A stretch of 32,523 nt of DNA from contig JABDHD010000040.1 in assembly GCA_013285685.1 (NCBI GenBank), positions 1 through 32,523 of the forward strand. Reading direction: 5' to 3'. Of this stretch, positions 5,319-12,765 are shown piece by piece. Both the position numbers and the translations under genes were made by a program. The number at the start of each line of letters is the position of its first letter. Positions within the stretch are counted from its first letter, which is position 1. Under the pieces are notes generated by a model. That model made no database searches, was not told where the DNA came from, and saw nothing but the letters and a program-made list of their open reading frames with translations. The stretch is from Bacteroidota bacterium (GTDB lineage: Bacteria > Bacteroidota > Bacteroidia > Sphingobacteriales > Sphingobacteriaceae).

Positions 5319-6770
5319 ATGACATTTTTAAATCTTATCAAATCAAACAAAAAAAGCTTCCGGTTTGCATTGGCGTTTTTTGCATTTGCTGCTGCGGGCC
5401 TGGTTTGCAGCGCGGCACCCGGAGGCCCTGCAACTGCTCAACGCGCACCGGGAGATTCGGCACTAATACTTGCAAAACAGGCTTACGTTTATGGGTTTCC
5501 GCTGGTGCTGATGTACGAAACGGAACACTCTGCGGTAAACCACCAAAAACAGGTTTACAACAGCATTTTTGCGCCCGTTAACCTGTTCGGGCATTTCCGC
5601 ACTTTTCCCGATGCTACCTTTAAAGGCGTGGTAAAACCGAATTGCGATACCTATTATTCCAGCGCCTGGCTCGATCTTTCGCAGGAACCCCTGGTGCTTA
5701 CCGTGCCAAATACCAAAGGCCGGTATTACCTGCTGCCGATGATGGATGCTTATACCAATGTGTTTGCCTCGCCCGGCAAACGGACCACAGGAACGGCAAC
5801 GCAACTATTTTTAGTTACCGGGCCAGGATATAAGGGCGCCGTACCTGGTGGTATGAAACAAATTGCAGCGCCGACTAATATGGTTTGGATATTGGGCCGC
5901 ACACAGGTTAACAGCGCCCAGGACGGAAAAGACGTGGTATATAAAATTCAGGATGGTTATACCCTTACGCCTTTAAGCAAATGGGGTACCGACTATAAGC
6001 CCGCAAATAATACTAAGATCGATACGGGCCTGACAAAAAATCCTTCGGCTTTTGTTGAAAATATGGACATCAATACGTTTTTTAATGTGCTGAACGAGCA
6101 GATGGCAAAAAACCCGCCACCCGCGGCCGACAGCGTTATACTGCGCAAAATAGCGGCCATAGGCGTTGGTGCAGGCAAGCAATTTAGTTTAAACAGCTTT
6201 GACAGCGGCACGCAAAATGCGCTGAAAGCTGTGCCGGCAACGGTTCAGCGGCAGCTCCGGCTTTTTTCTGTCAAAGGCGGCAGCATCGAAAACAATTGGA
6301 ATATATCCCGCAAGGGGGTGGGCAATTATGGTACAAATTATAACATAAGGGCATTGATTGCGCTGATTGCCCTGGGCGCAAACCTTAATGCGGACGCTTC
6401 GTACCCTAATTGCCAGCTGGATGCGGCCGGCAATAAACTGGATGGCGCTAAAAAATATACCCTGCATTTTGATAAGGGGCAAATGCCTCCCGCCAATGCG
6501 TTTTGGTCGTTAACCATGTATGGCGCGGACGATTTTTTGGTCGACAACCCAATTAACCGTTATACCATTGGCGACCGCAGCAATTTAAAATACAATGACG
6601 ATGGTTCCCTGGATGTTTATATTCAAAATGAGCAGCCGGCGAACGATAACGAAGCCAACTGGCTGCCCGCACCCAAAGGCCCGTTCACCGTTACGATGCG
6701 TATTTACTGGCCCAAAGAATCTTATTTGGATGGTTCATGGAAAATACCCGGGATCAAGATGGTGCAATAG
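5319..6770 (+). CDS. Exported DUF1254/DUF1214 domain protein
   Basis: The protein has 483 aa from the ATG at 5319. An in-frame ATG at 5262 would add 19 residues before the signal peptide and is less likely. Residues ~13-35 (FRFALAFFAFAAAGLVCSAA) form a signal peptide, so it is periplasmic or secreted. DUF1254 follows at about residues 50-190 (QAYVYGFPLVLMYE, then GVVKPNCDTYYSSAWLDLS). DUF1214 is near the C-terminus at about 375-470 (PPANAFWSLTMYG, NRYTIGDRS, then PFTVTMRIYWP). The two domains nearly always occur together and their biochemical role is not settled. The length is normal for the family. It is monocistronic between REP-like copies 3 and 4; the next gene points the other way. Confidence 0.9.
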   Translation: MTFLNLIKSNKKSFRFALAFFAFAAAGLVCSAAPGGPATAQRAPGDSALILAKQAYVYGFPLVLMYETEHSAVNHQKQVYNSIFAPVNLFGHFRTFPDATFKGVVKPNCDTYYSSAWLDLSQEPLVLTVPNTKGRYYLLPMMDAYTNVFASPGKRTTGTATQLFLVTGPGYKGAVPGGMKQIAAPTNMVWILGRTQVNSAQDGKDVVYKIQDGYTLTPLSKWGTDYKPANNTKIDTGLTKNPSAFVENMDINTFFNVLNEQMAKNPPPAADSVILRKIAAIGVGAGKQFSLNSFDSGTQNALKAVPATVQRQLRLFSVKGGSIENNWNISRKGVGNYGTNYNIRALIALIALGANLNADASYPNCQLDAAGNKLDGAKKYTLHFDKGQMPPANAFWSLTMYGADDFLVDNPINRYTIGDRSNLKYNDDGSLDVYIQNEQPANDNEANWLPAPKGPFTVTMRIYWPKESYLDGSWKIPGIKMVQ

Positions 6771-6815
6771 TTACTATCCTTGTTGGTCGTTTATGGCAGT
6801 CGGTTTCGCTCCCAA

Positions 6816-6870
6816 CCAGGCGCGAGAATGCTGGGCAAAGGCCATGAGCGCTGAGTTCGTATGGCCGCTG
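6816..6870 (+). repeat. REP-like element, copy 4
   Basis: It starts CCAGGCGCGAGAATGCTGGG and has lost a few bases in the TTCTCGTGCC arm, reading TTCGTATGGCC, so its outer stem is weaker. It sits between two convergent genes, 45 bp after the DUF1254/DUF1214 stop. Confidence 0.75.
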
Positions 6871-6916
6871 AGAGAAAACATCCTCGATAAGCAAAATATT
6901 TTGTTAGGCAAGCCAG

Positions 6917-7408
6917 CTATTCCGGCTTCTTCGTCGCGGTAAAGGGTTTTCGTTCTCCCCAGCCCCAGGCCGGCATAGGCGATTCATCAGGAACAGGATT
7001 CACCATAAAAACCTGCTGCATTCGTGTACCCCATTCAAAATAAGCCATGACGGCTGAGCGGAATTCTGGATCATCCGGAATTTTTTCAATATCAGCCGCC
7101 TGGGACATCAACTGGATCCAACGCATTCGCGCCGGCTCAGGAATCGGATACTGCAGGTGAGCTTTGATCATCCGGGCGTGCCCCTTCATTTTGCCATGGA
7201 TTTCAGAATATTCTTTAGGGCCGCCAAAGACCTCTCCAATCCATAAGGCAACGTAGTGCCGGTGTTCCGGCGACATATGTTCAAAAAAAGGTCTCAGGAT
7301 ATCGTCTTGAAGTGTTAATTCGTAAAAGGCCGATACCCAGCGTTCAATTGCCGCTGAACCGCCGGCCCATTCGTAAAGTGTTGGTATGTCGTTTTCCATA
7401 GTATTCAC
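6917..7408 (-). CDS. Group II truncated haemoglobin
   Basis: A 163-aa haem protein of the 2-on-2 truncated globin family, which binds O2 or NO in the cytoplasm and is usually linked to NO detoxification or redox sensing. Helix B/C is AIERWVSAFYELTLQDDILRPFF (19-42, given here in parts: AIERWVSAFYE, LRPFFEHM). The E-helix region is HYVALWIGEVFGGPKEYSE. The likely proximal His is H84 in IKAHLQYPI. The Trp at G8 that marks group II is W97 in ARMRWIQLM. A C-terminal extension (~133-163) is rich in Pro, Trp and Lys and longer than in most family members. An in-frame Met at residue 4 is an alternative start. It is a single gene divergent from the DUF6882-like gene. Confidence 0.88.
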   Translation of the reverse strand: MNTMENDIPTLYEWAGGSAAIERWVSAFYELTLQDDILRPFFEHMSPEHRHYVALWIGEVFGGPKEYSEIHGKMKGHARMIKAHLQYPIPEPARMRWIQLMSQAADIEKIPDDPEFRSAVMAYFEWGTRMQQVFMVNPVPDESPMPAWGWGERKPFTATKKPE

Positions 7409-7538
7409 AGTCGCGTCTTTAGTAAATGATCTACATTCGGTAAAAATACCATATACTGTCTCATTTGGAAAATTTTGTTGTTTCCTGCAGGTTTTTCCCG
7501 CAGTCCGAAATTACAGCTTTGTACGCTTATGCAGGTGG

Positions 7539-7570
7539 TTTGCAACTACCGTCAGCAACCACTATCTTTA
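7539..7570 (+). promoter_or_regulatory. Putative promoter of the DUF6882-like gene
   Basis: TTTG at 7539-7542, a 20-bp spacer, and TATCTTTA at 7563-7570 (one mismatch from TAnnTTTG). The box ends five bases before the ATG at 7576, so the transcript would have almost no leader if this is used. Confidence 0.4.
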
Positions 7571-7575
7571 CCTAT

Positions 7576-8337
7576 ATGAGCTCGCTGAATCAGGATTTTG
7601 AAGATTACACCGACAAAGCCGTAGACGACCTTTCAGCGCTGCAGGATGAATTCATGAAATTGTATGAGATTGAAAGTTACGAGCATTGGTATTACGATCA
7701 CACCCTTGGCGCGTTTAATTTTAAATCGGACAGCGGGAAAAACCTTTATTTTAAATACATTGATGTTGGCTCGTTTTCAACTAAAGCAAATACCTGGAAC
7801 TGGGGATGGGCCAATAGCTCTACACCGGTGCGTGTGAGCCGTGGGCTCAGAAAAGTGAAGGATTTTGGAGAAGCAAACGGTTTTGAGCAGCTTACAAAAG
7901 GATTGTTTGACGGCGATGAATACACCGGCTGGGCGATGACGGCTATAGCTGCAAAGCAACTGAGCGCTATAGGGGCTTATCGTGCGCCTTTGGACGATGT
8001 ATTGTTTGTTTATTTCATCTTCACATATGAATTGACGCAGGATGAATACGATGCGCTCAAAGAAAAATATATTAAGTGTGACCTGCATGAATCGGGGCGG
8101 GTTGCTTTTGTTTGCCAGCACCTGATTACAGATCGCGGTATCGGTTTTAACGAAGCATTGGAGTCGGACCCGGATGTTGACGCGGCTGATGACTACCAGG
8201 CATGGTGCGATGAATGCGAAAAGGCAAGATTAAGAGAGGGGGAGTGGAATGATGTTTCGATGGCCGTTGCCCAAATTAAAGTTGTTTGTGATCAATGTTA
8301 TTTTGTGATCAAAGAAAGAAATCAAAGCGTGATTTGA
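7576..8337 (+). CDS. DUF6882-like protein
   Basis: The protein has 253 aa from the ATG at 7576 (MSSLNQDFEDY). In-frame starts back to 7465 would add 37 residues of low-quality, Cys/Tyr-rich sequence overlapping the haemoglobin promoter region. The segment FSTKANTWNWGWANSSTP with a following basic SRGLRKVKDFGE is characteristic of DUF6882, a soluble family of unknown function often found as a lone gene or near immunity-type proteins. A Trp-rich motif and acidic C-terminal half are evident; there is no signal peptide. The stop lies five bases from the toxin stop of the convergent TA pair. Confidence 0.65.
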   Translation: MSSLNQDFEDYTDKAVDDLSALQDEFMKLYEIESYEHWYYDHTLGAFNFKSDSGKNLYFKYIDVGSFSTKANTWNWGWANSSTPVRVSRGLRKVKDFGEANGFEQLTKGLFDGDEYTGWAMTAIAAKQLSAIGAYRAPLDDVLFVYFIFTYELTQDEYDALKEKYIKCDLHESGRVAFVCQHLITDRGIGFNEALESDPDVDAADDYQAWCDECEKARLREGEWNDVSMAVAQIKVVCDQCYFVIKERNQSVI

Positions 8338-8342
8338 CCAAA

Positions 8343-8651
8343 TTAATAATCAAGTGGCTCCTGCTTGGTATTCCTTACCCGTGCTATGATTATCTCATGC
8401 TCTTTAACAAGGTAGCCTATACGCAGGCGGTGCAGTTCAAATCCCCTATAACTTCCGTCATTATCAACCTTGTATTTGTCCGGGTTATGAATCTCAGGTC
8501 GTATCGCCAGCTCGTTGATCTTTTCAAGAATTTCGCTTTTTACTTTGTCGGCATTTTGAGGAGAATCCTGGCGGATGTATTGGATAGCGCTGCGGAAATA
8601 ATGAAGGGCCTGTTTGTCCCACAAAATTTTTCTTTTTTTATTTATTACCAT
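8343..8651 (-). CDS. ParE/RelE-superfamily toxin
   Basis: A 102-aa protein with the ParE/RelE fold signature: an N-terminal WDKQALHYFRSAIQYIRQDS helix pair, a central basic strand pair (YRGFELHRLRIGYLVKE), and a C-terminal strand I-A-R-V-R-N-T-K-Q-E. In this superfamily the toxins block gyrase (ParE type) or cut mRNA on the ribosome (RelE type); the helical N-terminus and RVRNTKQEP end favour ParE type. Its start overlaps the end of the upstream antitoxin gene by 7 bp, so the two are translationally coupled. Confidence 0.85.
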   Translation of the reverse strand: MVINKKRKILWDKQALHYFRSAIQYIRQDSPQNADKVKSEILEKINELAIRPEIHNPDKYKVDNDGSYRGFELHRLRIGYLVKEHEIIIARVRNTKQEPLDY

Positions 8652-8875
8652 TCTTTTGCCATCCGTTCAGCTTCTTCCTGGGTATAAAACTCACCGGCTT
8701 CAACCCTGGCAATAGCTTCGTCGATTTCTTTATTATACCGTTCGATGGTAATACGTGAGGTTTTCACGTCGCGGCCTTTAACAAAGGTTTTAAGCATTTG
8801 CAATACGGATTTTTTCTCCGCCTCATCAAGCTGAAGAATATAGTTAAATAGTTCCCGATCCAATGCCTTAGCCAT
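8645..8875 (-). CDS. Antitoxin of the ParE-type module
   Basis: A 76-aa, charged, mostly helical protein. The C-terminal IERYNKEIDEAIARVEAGEF with YTQEEAERMAKEW is typical of antitoxins partnered with ParE/RelE toxins in Bacteroidota. It is first in the operon, so the antitoxin is made before the toxin, and the pair probably represses its own promoter. Toxin identity is assigned mainly by this partnership. Confidence 0.82.
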   Translation of the reverse strand: MAKALDRELFNYILQLDEAEKKSVLQMLKTFVKGRDVKTSRITIERYNKEIDEAIARVEAGEFYTQEEAERMAKEW

Positions 8876-8948
8876 ATATTTAACCTTTTTACAAACTTAT
8901 CATTTTTTAAGATTTTCTACAAATGGCGGTTATAATTATACCTCCCTC

Positions 8949-9000
8949 CCTGGGGCGAATGCAGCGCAAATGCCATGAGCGCTGAGTTCTGATGCCTCGC
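8949..9000 (+). repeat. REP-like element, copy 5 (degenerate)
   Basis: Reads CCTGGGGCGAATGCAGCGCA, then AATGCCATGAGCGCTGAGTT, then CTGATGCC. The left arm lacks the CGCGAGAA core, so the outer stem is reduced while the central block is kept. Confidence 0.7.
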
Positions 9001-9004
9001 TTCG

Positions 9005-9958
9005 CTATCTACCGGCAACACAGTTGTAAAAAACAAATTCCTGATACTTGTCATTTAAAAAAACCAACTGGTCTTTGGCATTAATGGCAAGGCGGCTTTT
9101 AAATGATATCCATTTGTAATTAACAGGCAGCACCGTTTGCCCTGCGTTATCAAAATAGTTGTAAAACCCCTTCACCTCAAAAATAAATTTATTGCTGATT
9201 AGCGCTATTGGCTGAAATGGGTGGTGAAATAACAGCGTTAAGCCCCGGTAATAATACCATTCGGATCCTTTTTTGAGCGCAAAATAATCAGGGCGCGACA
9301 GTATTATATCAACGTACCTGATAGGTATTAAAACCGCTCCTGAAGTATCAATAAACCCATATTTCCCACCCTTTTTAACAACGACAAATCTCCTGCCGGC
9401 AAACAGAATACTGTCATAGATCGCCCGCGTTTTCTTTCTGCCCTTTATCACTATACCATACTTACCGCCCTCCGTATACGAATAATTCATTCCAAGATAG
9501 GGATCAATCTCGCCATATCGGAATGTATCCAGCTTGCCGGTTTGCAAGTCAAAAAACATTTCAGACGAAAACACTATGCCGAATGGATAATCATCAAGAT
9601 AAAAGCCACTAAATCGCGGAGGCACTACAAAGTCACCTTTTTTGTTAATAATCCCATACTTGCCGCTATCCTTAACTACAGCATATTGTTGGTAAAACGG
9701 ATAGGCCGCTTCAAATTGTTTGCGGTTTAAAATTTCGCCGGTACGGGTATTGATGTACTGCCCTCTGCCGTTTTCGTACCGGGGTTTCAGCGTGTCGTTT
9801 GGATTCATAAGCGCAGAAAGGTCTTCCAAATCCCTGAAATCAAATGGGTATTTGCCGTAACTATCGGGAATACTATAGTATTGTGCACCCGCTTTAGTTG
9901 CCAGCAACAAAATTATTAAAAGCACGAAACGGACTCTCTTAAACATAAAGTTTAGCAA
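9005..9958 (-). CDS. Exported WG-repeat protein
   Basis: A 317-aa protein; the ATG four codons in (9946) is an equally good start. The signal peptide (VRFVLLIILLLATKAGAQ) ends near residue 26. WG-type repeats, which in this family usually read [GK]-K-[YW]-G-[IF]-I-[DN]-x-x-G, occur at about 99-116 (KYGIINKKGDFVVPPRF), 165-185 (weaker) and 198-216 (KYGFIDTSGAVLIPIRY). Such proteins are common in Bacteroidota, are probably beta-propeller-like surface or periplasmic binders, and have no known enzyme activity. It is alone and flanked by REP-like copies 5 and 6. Confidence 0.85.
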   Translation of the reverse strand: MLNFMFKRVRFVLLIILLLATKAGAQYYSIPDSYGKYPFDFRDLEDLSALMNPNDTLKPRYENGRGQYINTRTGEILNRKQFEAAYPFYQQYAVVKDSGKYGIINKKGDFVVPPRFSGFYLDDYPFGIVFSSEMFFDLQTGKLDTFRYGEIDPYLGMNYSYTEGGKYGIVIKGRKKTRAIYDSILFAGRRFVVVKKGGKYGFIDTSGAVLIPIRYVDIILSRPDYFALKKGSEWYYYRGLTLLFHHPFQPIALISNKFIFEVKGFYNYFDNAGQTVLPVNYKWISFKSRLAINAKDQLVFLNDKYQEFVFYNCVAGR

Positions 9959-10057
9959 TGAAAATTCATTTCATGCAATATAAGTAAAAGGTTCTCTCTT
10001 TTGTTGTCGCTATCGTAAGCCAAAGAAATCTGACAGGGCTTTTATTACCGTCCCCAA

Positions 10058-10112
10058 ACTGGCGCGATGATACAGCGCAAAGGCCATGCGCGCCGAGTTC
10101 TCGTGCGCCGCT
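10058..10112 (+). repeat. REP-like element, copy 6
   Basis: Reads ACTGGCGCGATGATACAGCG, then CAAAGGCCATGCGCGCC, then GAGTTCTCGTGCGCCGC. Both arms are recognisable. It lies between the starts of the WG-repeat gene and the end of the next minus-strand gene. Confidence 0.78.
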
Positions 10113-10169
10113 AAACTTAGACCAAGGGGGATGGCTCAAGCAATTTTTATCATCAGCAAAAAATAAATG

Positions 10170-10991
10170 TTAACCCGGTACGCCGGTATAGTCAAGCAGG
10201 TGAATAGTAAAGGTCTGGCCGTTACTAAACGTAACTTTAATGGTATGGTTTCCTATAAATTCAATTACACCCTGGTCCCCGTACAACTTGCCGGTTGGGC
10301 TAAAAACATCTATTTCCTTATTCAGATCATTGAATGTTGCGGTACCCGAAGTTATATCGGCAACGCCGGTTGTAAAATCAATTACAAGGCCTGTCAAAAC
10401 ATATTTTTGAGTGGTCAATACCGTATCGCTATTAACCAGCTTGATCGAAGAATCGTAAAACGGGCCGTCAAATCTTGCATAATTAGTTGTTGCGGATAAG
10501 CTTCCGCTCATTGCTATAAGCTTGTAAGTTTGATCTAAGGCCTGCACCACATAGTTTTGGCCAAATATTTTCAATTTATTAAAGTGAGCGTTGCCGGTTA
10601 TAGTGGTATCAAGCGCCTGAACGGTATACCCGTCTACCACAGTGCTGCTGCAGGTGGAAATAAAATTAAAATGGATCACTTCGGTCTTAACAGTATCGCC
10701 CGAGGTGCTGTTAAAGTGCGAAACGGGGGCGGTTGTAAACCCGCATTGCTCATTGCCGGGCAGTCCCGGGCCCTGTTGGTTTGGGGCGATATACTGATTG
10801 GCTAAAGCATTGTAAAGGCTTAAAGCAACCTTCACGCTCAATGCCTGGTAGTTGATGGCTGTTGCGCTTGGGCTGTTCGCCGCCTTTTTACATGAATTGC
10901 TGAATAACAAAATAACTAACAGCAGTATAAACGTTCCTTTTACGGAAAATTTCCTTAAATGGGGTGGGGCTGTAATAAGTTTAAGTTTCAT
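10170..10991 (-). CDS. Lipoprotein of unknown function
   Basis: A 273-aa protein with a hydrophobic stretch at ~18-33 and a lipobox Cys at residue 34 (SNSC), followed by KK, as in Bacteroidota lipoproteins. The mature part is Thr/Ser-rich with beta-strand-like alternation (TVKTEVIHFNFIST, YVVQALDQTYKLIAMSG, GVADITSGTATFND). I recognise no catalytic motif. It probably sits in the outer membrane facing the periplasm or exterior. It is monocistronic between REP-like copies 6 and 7. Confidence 0.7.
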   Translation of the reverse strand: MKLKLITAPPHLRKFSVKGTFILLLVILLFSNSCKKAANSPSATAINYQALSVKVALSLYNALANQYIAPNQQGPGLPGNEQCGFTTAPVSHFNSTSGDTVKTEVIHFNFISTCSSTVVDGYTVQALDTTITGNAHFNKLKIFGQNYVVQALDQTYKLIAMSGSLSATTNYARFDGPFYDSSIKLVNSDTVLTTQKYVLTGLVIDFTTGVADITSGTATFNDLNKEIDVFSPTGKLYGDQGVIEFIGNHTIKVTFSNGQTFTIHLLDYTGVPG

Positions 10992-11059
10992 AATTCAAAG
11001 ATGCAAACTTTAATGTAGATTCAGGTACGGTGGCAATATAAATTCAGGGAAATCGCCGG

Positions 11060-11114
11060 CCTGGCGCCAGAATGCCGCGCAAAGGCCACGAGCGCCGGGT
11101 TCTCGCACCCCGCT
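11060..11114 (+). repeat. REP-like element, copy 7
   Basis: One of the best copies: CCTGGCGCCAGAATGCCGCG, then CAAAGGCCACGAGCGCC, then GGGTTCTCGCACCCCGC. It is followed by GACCGGCAGCCCGCC, resembling the extended tail of copies 2 and 3 for only a few bases. Confidence 0.8.
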
Positions 11115-11286
11115 GACCGGCAGCCCGCCATGGCCGCTTGCCATGAAAATAACAACATAGGTAAAACACGCCGATTGATAAGCCGTGAATATGCTCTGCC
11201 CTTATCAACGCTGTCGTGACAATTGGCTGAACCTGTTCCTTAAATTTCCGCCTGTTCATCCGGTCCGGCAATTTATCACGATGCGT

Positions 11287-11661
11287 TTACCGGAAAGTAC
11301 ATTGTCCATCAAATACCCTGATGTCTTTTTCCATCTCTTTTTTGTTCGATGTAACATGGATAGTATATTCGCCGTTATCCAGTTTATTCAAAATATAATC
11401 CTTTTCCACACCCTTGCCGGTTGGCAGCACTTGCTTCAACAGCACATTTCCATATTCATCAAAAATCATTATAACTGCTTTCCCGGCAGTGTTTTTTTCA
11501 ATATTCACACCAACTCCAACATTTGACGGCAATGATGAAATATTAATAACATTTTTTGCCGGAGGAATTGAGTTGATTGTTTTTGCCTGAACACCAGGCA
11601 TCACTACTGTGCATATACTTACAAATAAGAGTATTGCAATTAACTTTATTGACTTTTTCAT
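11287..11661 (-). CDS. Small secreted protein with a beta-sandwich domain
   Basis: A 124-aa protein. The signal peptide (KLIAILLFVSICTVVMPGVQA) is cut after residue 26. The mature domain has the order K-A-V-I-M-I-F-D-E-Y-G-N-V-L, then DYILNKLDNGEYTIHVTS, then a strand ending in IRVFDG. This is the shape of small Bacteroidota exported proteins related to DUF3244 and T9SS sorting-domain folds. It is too short to be an enzyme. It has no Lys-rich sorting tail, so T9SS export is not claimed. The next ORF downstream overlaps a REP-like element and is not believed. Confidence 0.68.
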   Translation of the reverse strand: MKKSIKLIAILLFVSICTVVMPGVQAKTINSIPPAKNVINISSLPSNVGVGVNIEKNTAGKAVIMIFDEYGNVLLKQVLPTGKGVEKDYILNKLDNGEYTIHVTSNKKEMEKDIRVFDGQCTFR

Positions 11662-11845
11662 CTTGATAATTTTTTAATGTTCACGAAGCCATCATTAGCA
11701 GTCTTATTCATTTTTTATTAATTGCTAATCATAGTTTCATGGTTTTTGGCTTTTAGTTTTAAACCTTTAGTTAATAAGACTACACGATCAGTTAATTGGT
11801 TACAGCAAATCATTAATCAATTAAACAGTTAATTTCCCAAACCGA

Positions 11846-11890
11846 CGCCGGGACGCAGCGCAAAGGCTATAAGGGCGGGACTCTCGCGTT
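11846..11890 (+). repeat. REP-like element, copy 8 (degenerate)
   Basis: Reads GACGCAGCGCAAAGGCTATA, then AGGGCGGGACTCTCGCG. Only the CGCAAAGGC centre and a CTCTCGCG arm remain. It is the rightmost copy of the family; no further copy is seen from here to 32.5 kb. Confidence 0.5.
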
Positions 11891-11929
11891 TCCAACGCCG
11901 AATCAATTTAAAAACACCTTATCATCTGA

Positions 11930-11966
11930 GTATTAATACGCAATAATATTCAGTATAAATACGCAA
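11930..11966. promoter_or_regulatory. Paired GTATWAATACGCAA sites
   Basis: GTATTAATACGCAA starts at 11930 and GTATAAATACGCAA at 11953, 23 bp apart, so about two helical turns. The first contains the palindrome GTATTAATAC. They lie about 60-90 bp upstream of the lipoprotein start. This looks like a tandem operator for an unknown regulator. The rest of the 360-bp gap (11662-12021) shows only REP-like copy 8. Confidence 0.45.
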
Positions 11967-12021
11967 CCATATCTATTACGGTTATGCCATATTTGATTAG
12001 GAAAAATAAACCTTTTCAACT

Positions 12022-12744
12022 ATGCAAAATCTAATCACAATATCCAAACCGGGCCGGCGCAATTTTCGCAGGGGCCTGTTATTTGCGTCGCTGTTGCTTA
12101 TAATAAGCTGTGGCACGCCCACAACACCTTGCGGCACCTTTCACTATTCAGGCGTTGCTACGCCTCCGGTTAGGGCTGTCGTCAATATCGATTTTAATTT
12201 CGGGCCCTCAACCTGTGCGTCCTCCTGCAATTGCGACAGCATTTGCTATGTACAGGTGGTTAGGGTAATTGATCGCAGCACCGGCGCTTTCCTGGCGCCC
12301 AACTCCGATCAGCAGGCCCGGATTGTAACCGGCACATCGCAGCCAACGCTCAATGGCTGGTCGGTGGACCGGCTCGCAATGCGCAACTGGGGATATTATG
12401 GCCGCAATGACGACGGTACCTTTGCCGGCACCTTAACACCCGGCAGCAATACGTCAACAGCTACATTGCGGGATGGGCCGGCAGGCTTCGGTCCCGACGA
12501 CTGGCTGGATTTTGTGAGCGTACCGGTTTGTATTAGCCACAGCTCACCGTGCGTCAGCCATTTGCTGGGCTATTGGTACTGGCTTATTGTTATCGGTCCC
12601 GATAATACTAATGGAGATCCGTTTAACGAAGCCGGCGTTGATTGGAACAAAGACGCCTTTGATGCCGCTGTGCACATGTGGAACCAAACTGCACCGCCGC
12701 TGGGTAAAACTGTTTTTCCCGCATTCACCCGTATGTCTAATTAA
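12022..12744 (+). CDS. Cys-rich lipoprotein of unknown function
   Basis: A 240-aa protein with a basic N-terminus (KPGRRNFRRG), a hydrophobic segment and a lipobox Cys at residue 30 (IISC). The mature part carries a cysteine cluster at C65, C69, C71 and C75 (STCASSCNCDSIC) plus further Cys pairs near SVPVCISHSSPC. This suggests disulfides or metal binding, though no known motif fits. The C-terminal part is Trp-rich (GYWYWLIVIGPDN, AVHMWNQTAP). It is the first gene of a two-gene operon with the next lipoprotein, 21 bp downstream, behind the paired GTATWAATAC sites. Confidence 0.68.
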   Translation: MQNLITISKPGRRNFRRGLLFASLLLIISCGTPTTPCGTFHYSGVATPPVRAVVNIDFNFGPSTCASSCNCDSICYVQVVRVIDRSTGAFLAPNSDQQARIVTGTSQPTLNGWSVDRLAMRNWGYYGRNDDGTFAGTLTPGSNTSTATLRDGPAGFGPDDWLDFVSVPVCISHSSPCVSHLLGYWYWLIVIGPDNTNGDPFNEAGVDWNKDAFDAAVHMWNQTAPPLGKTVFPAFTRMSN

Positions 12745-12765
12745 GTACCTTTAAAACAACACATC

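Noticed and set aside
11044..11271. 75-codon minus-strand frame after the small secreted protein
   Set aside because: Its second half is REP-like copy 7 read backwards; the first half resembles no protein.
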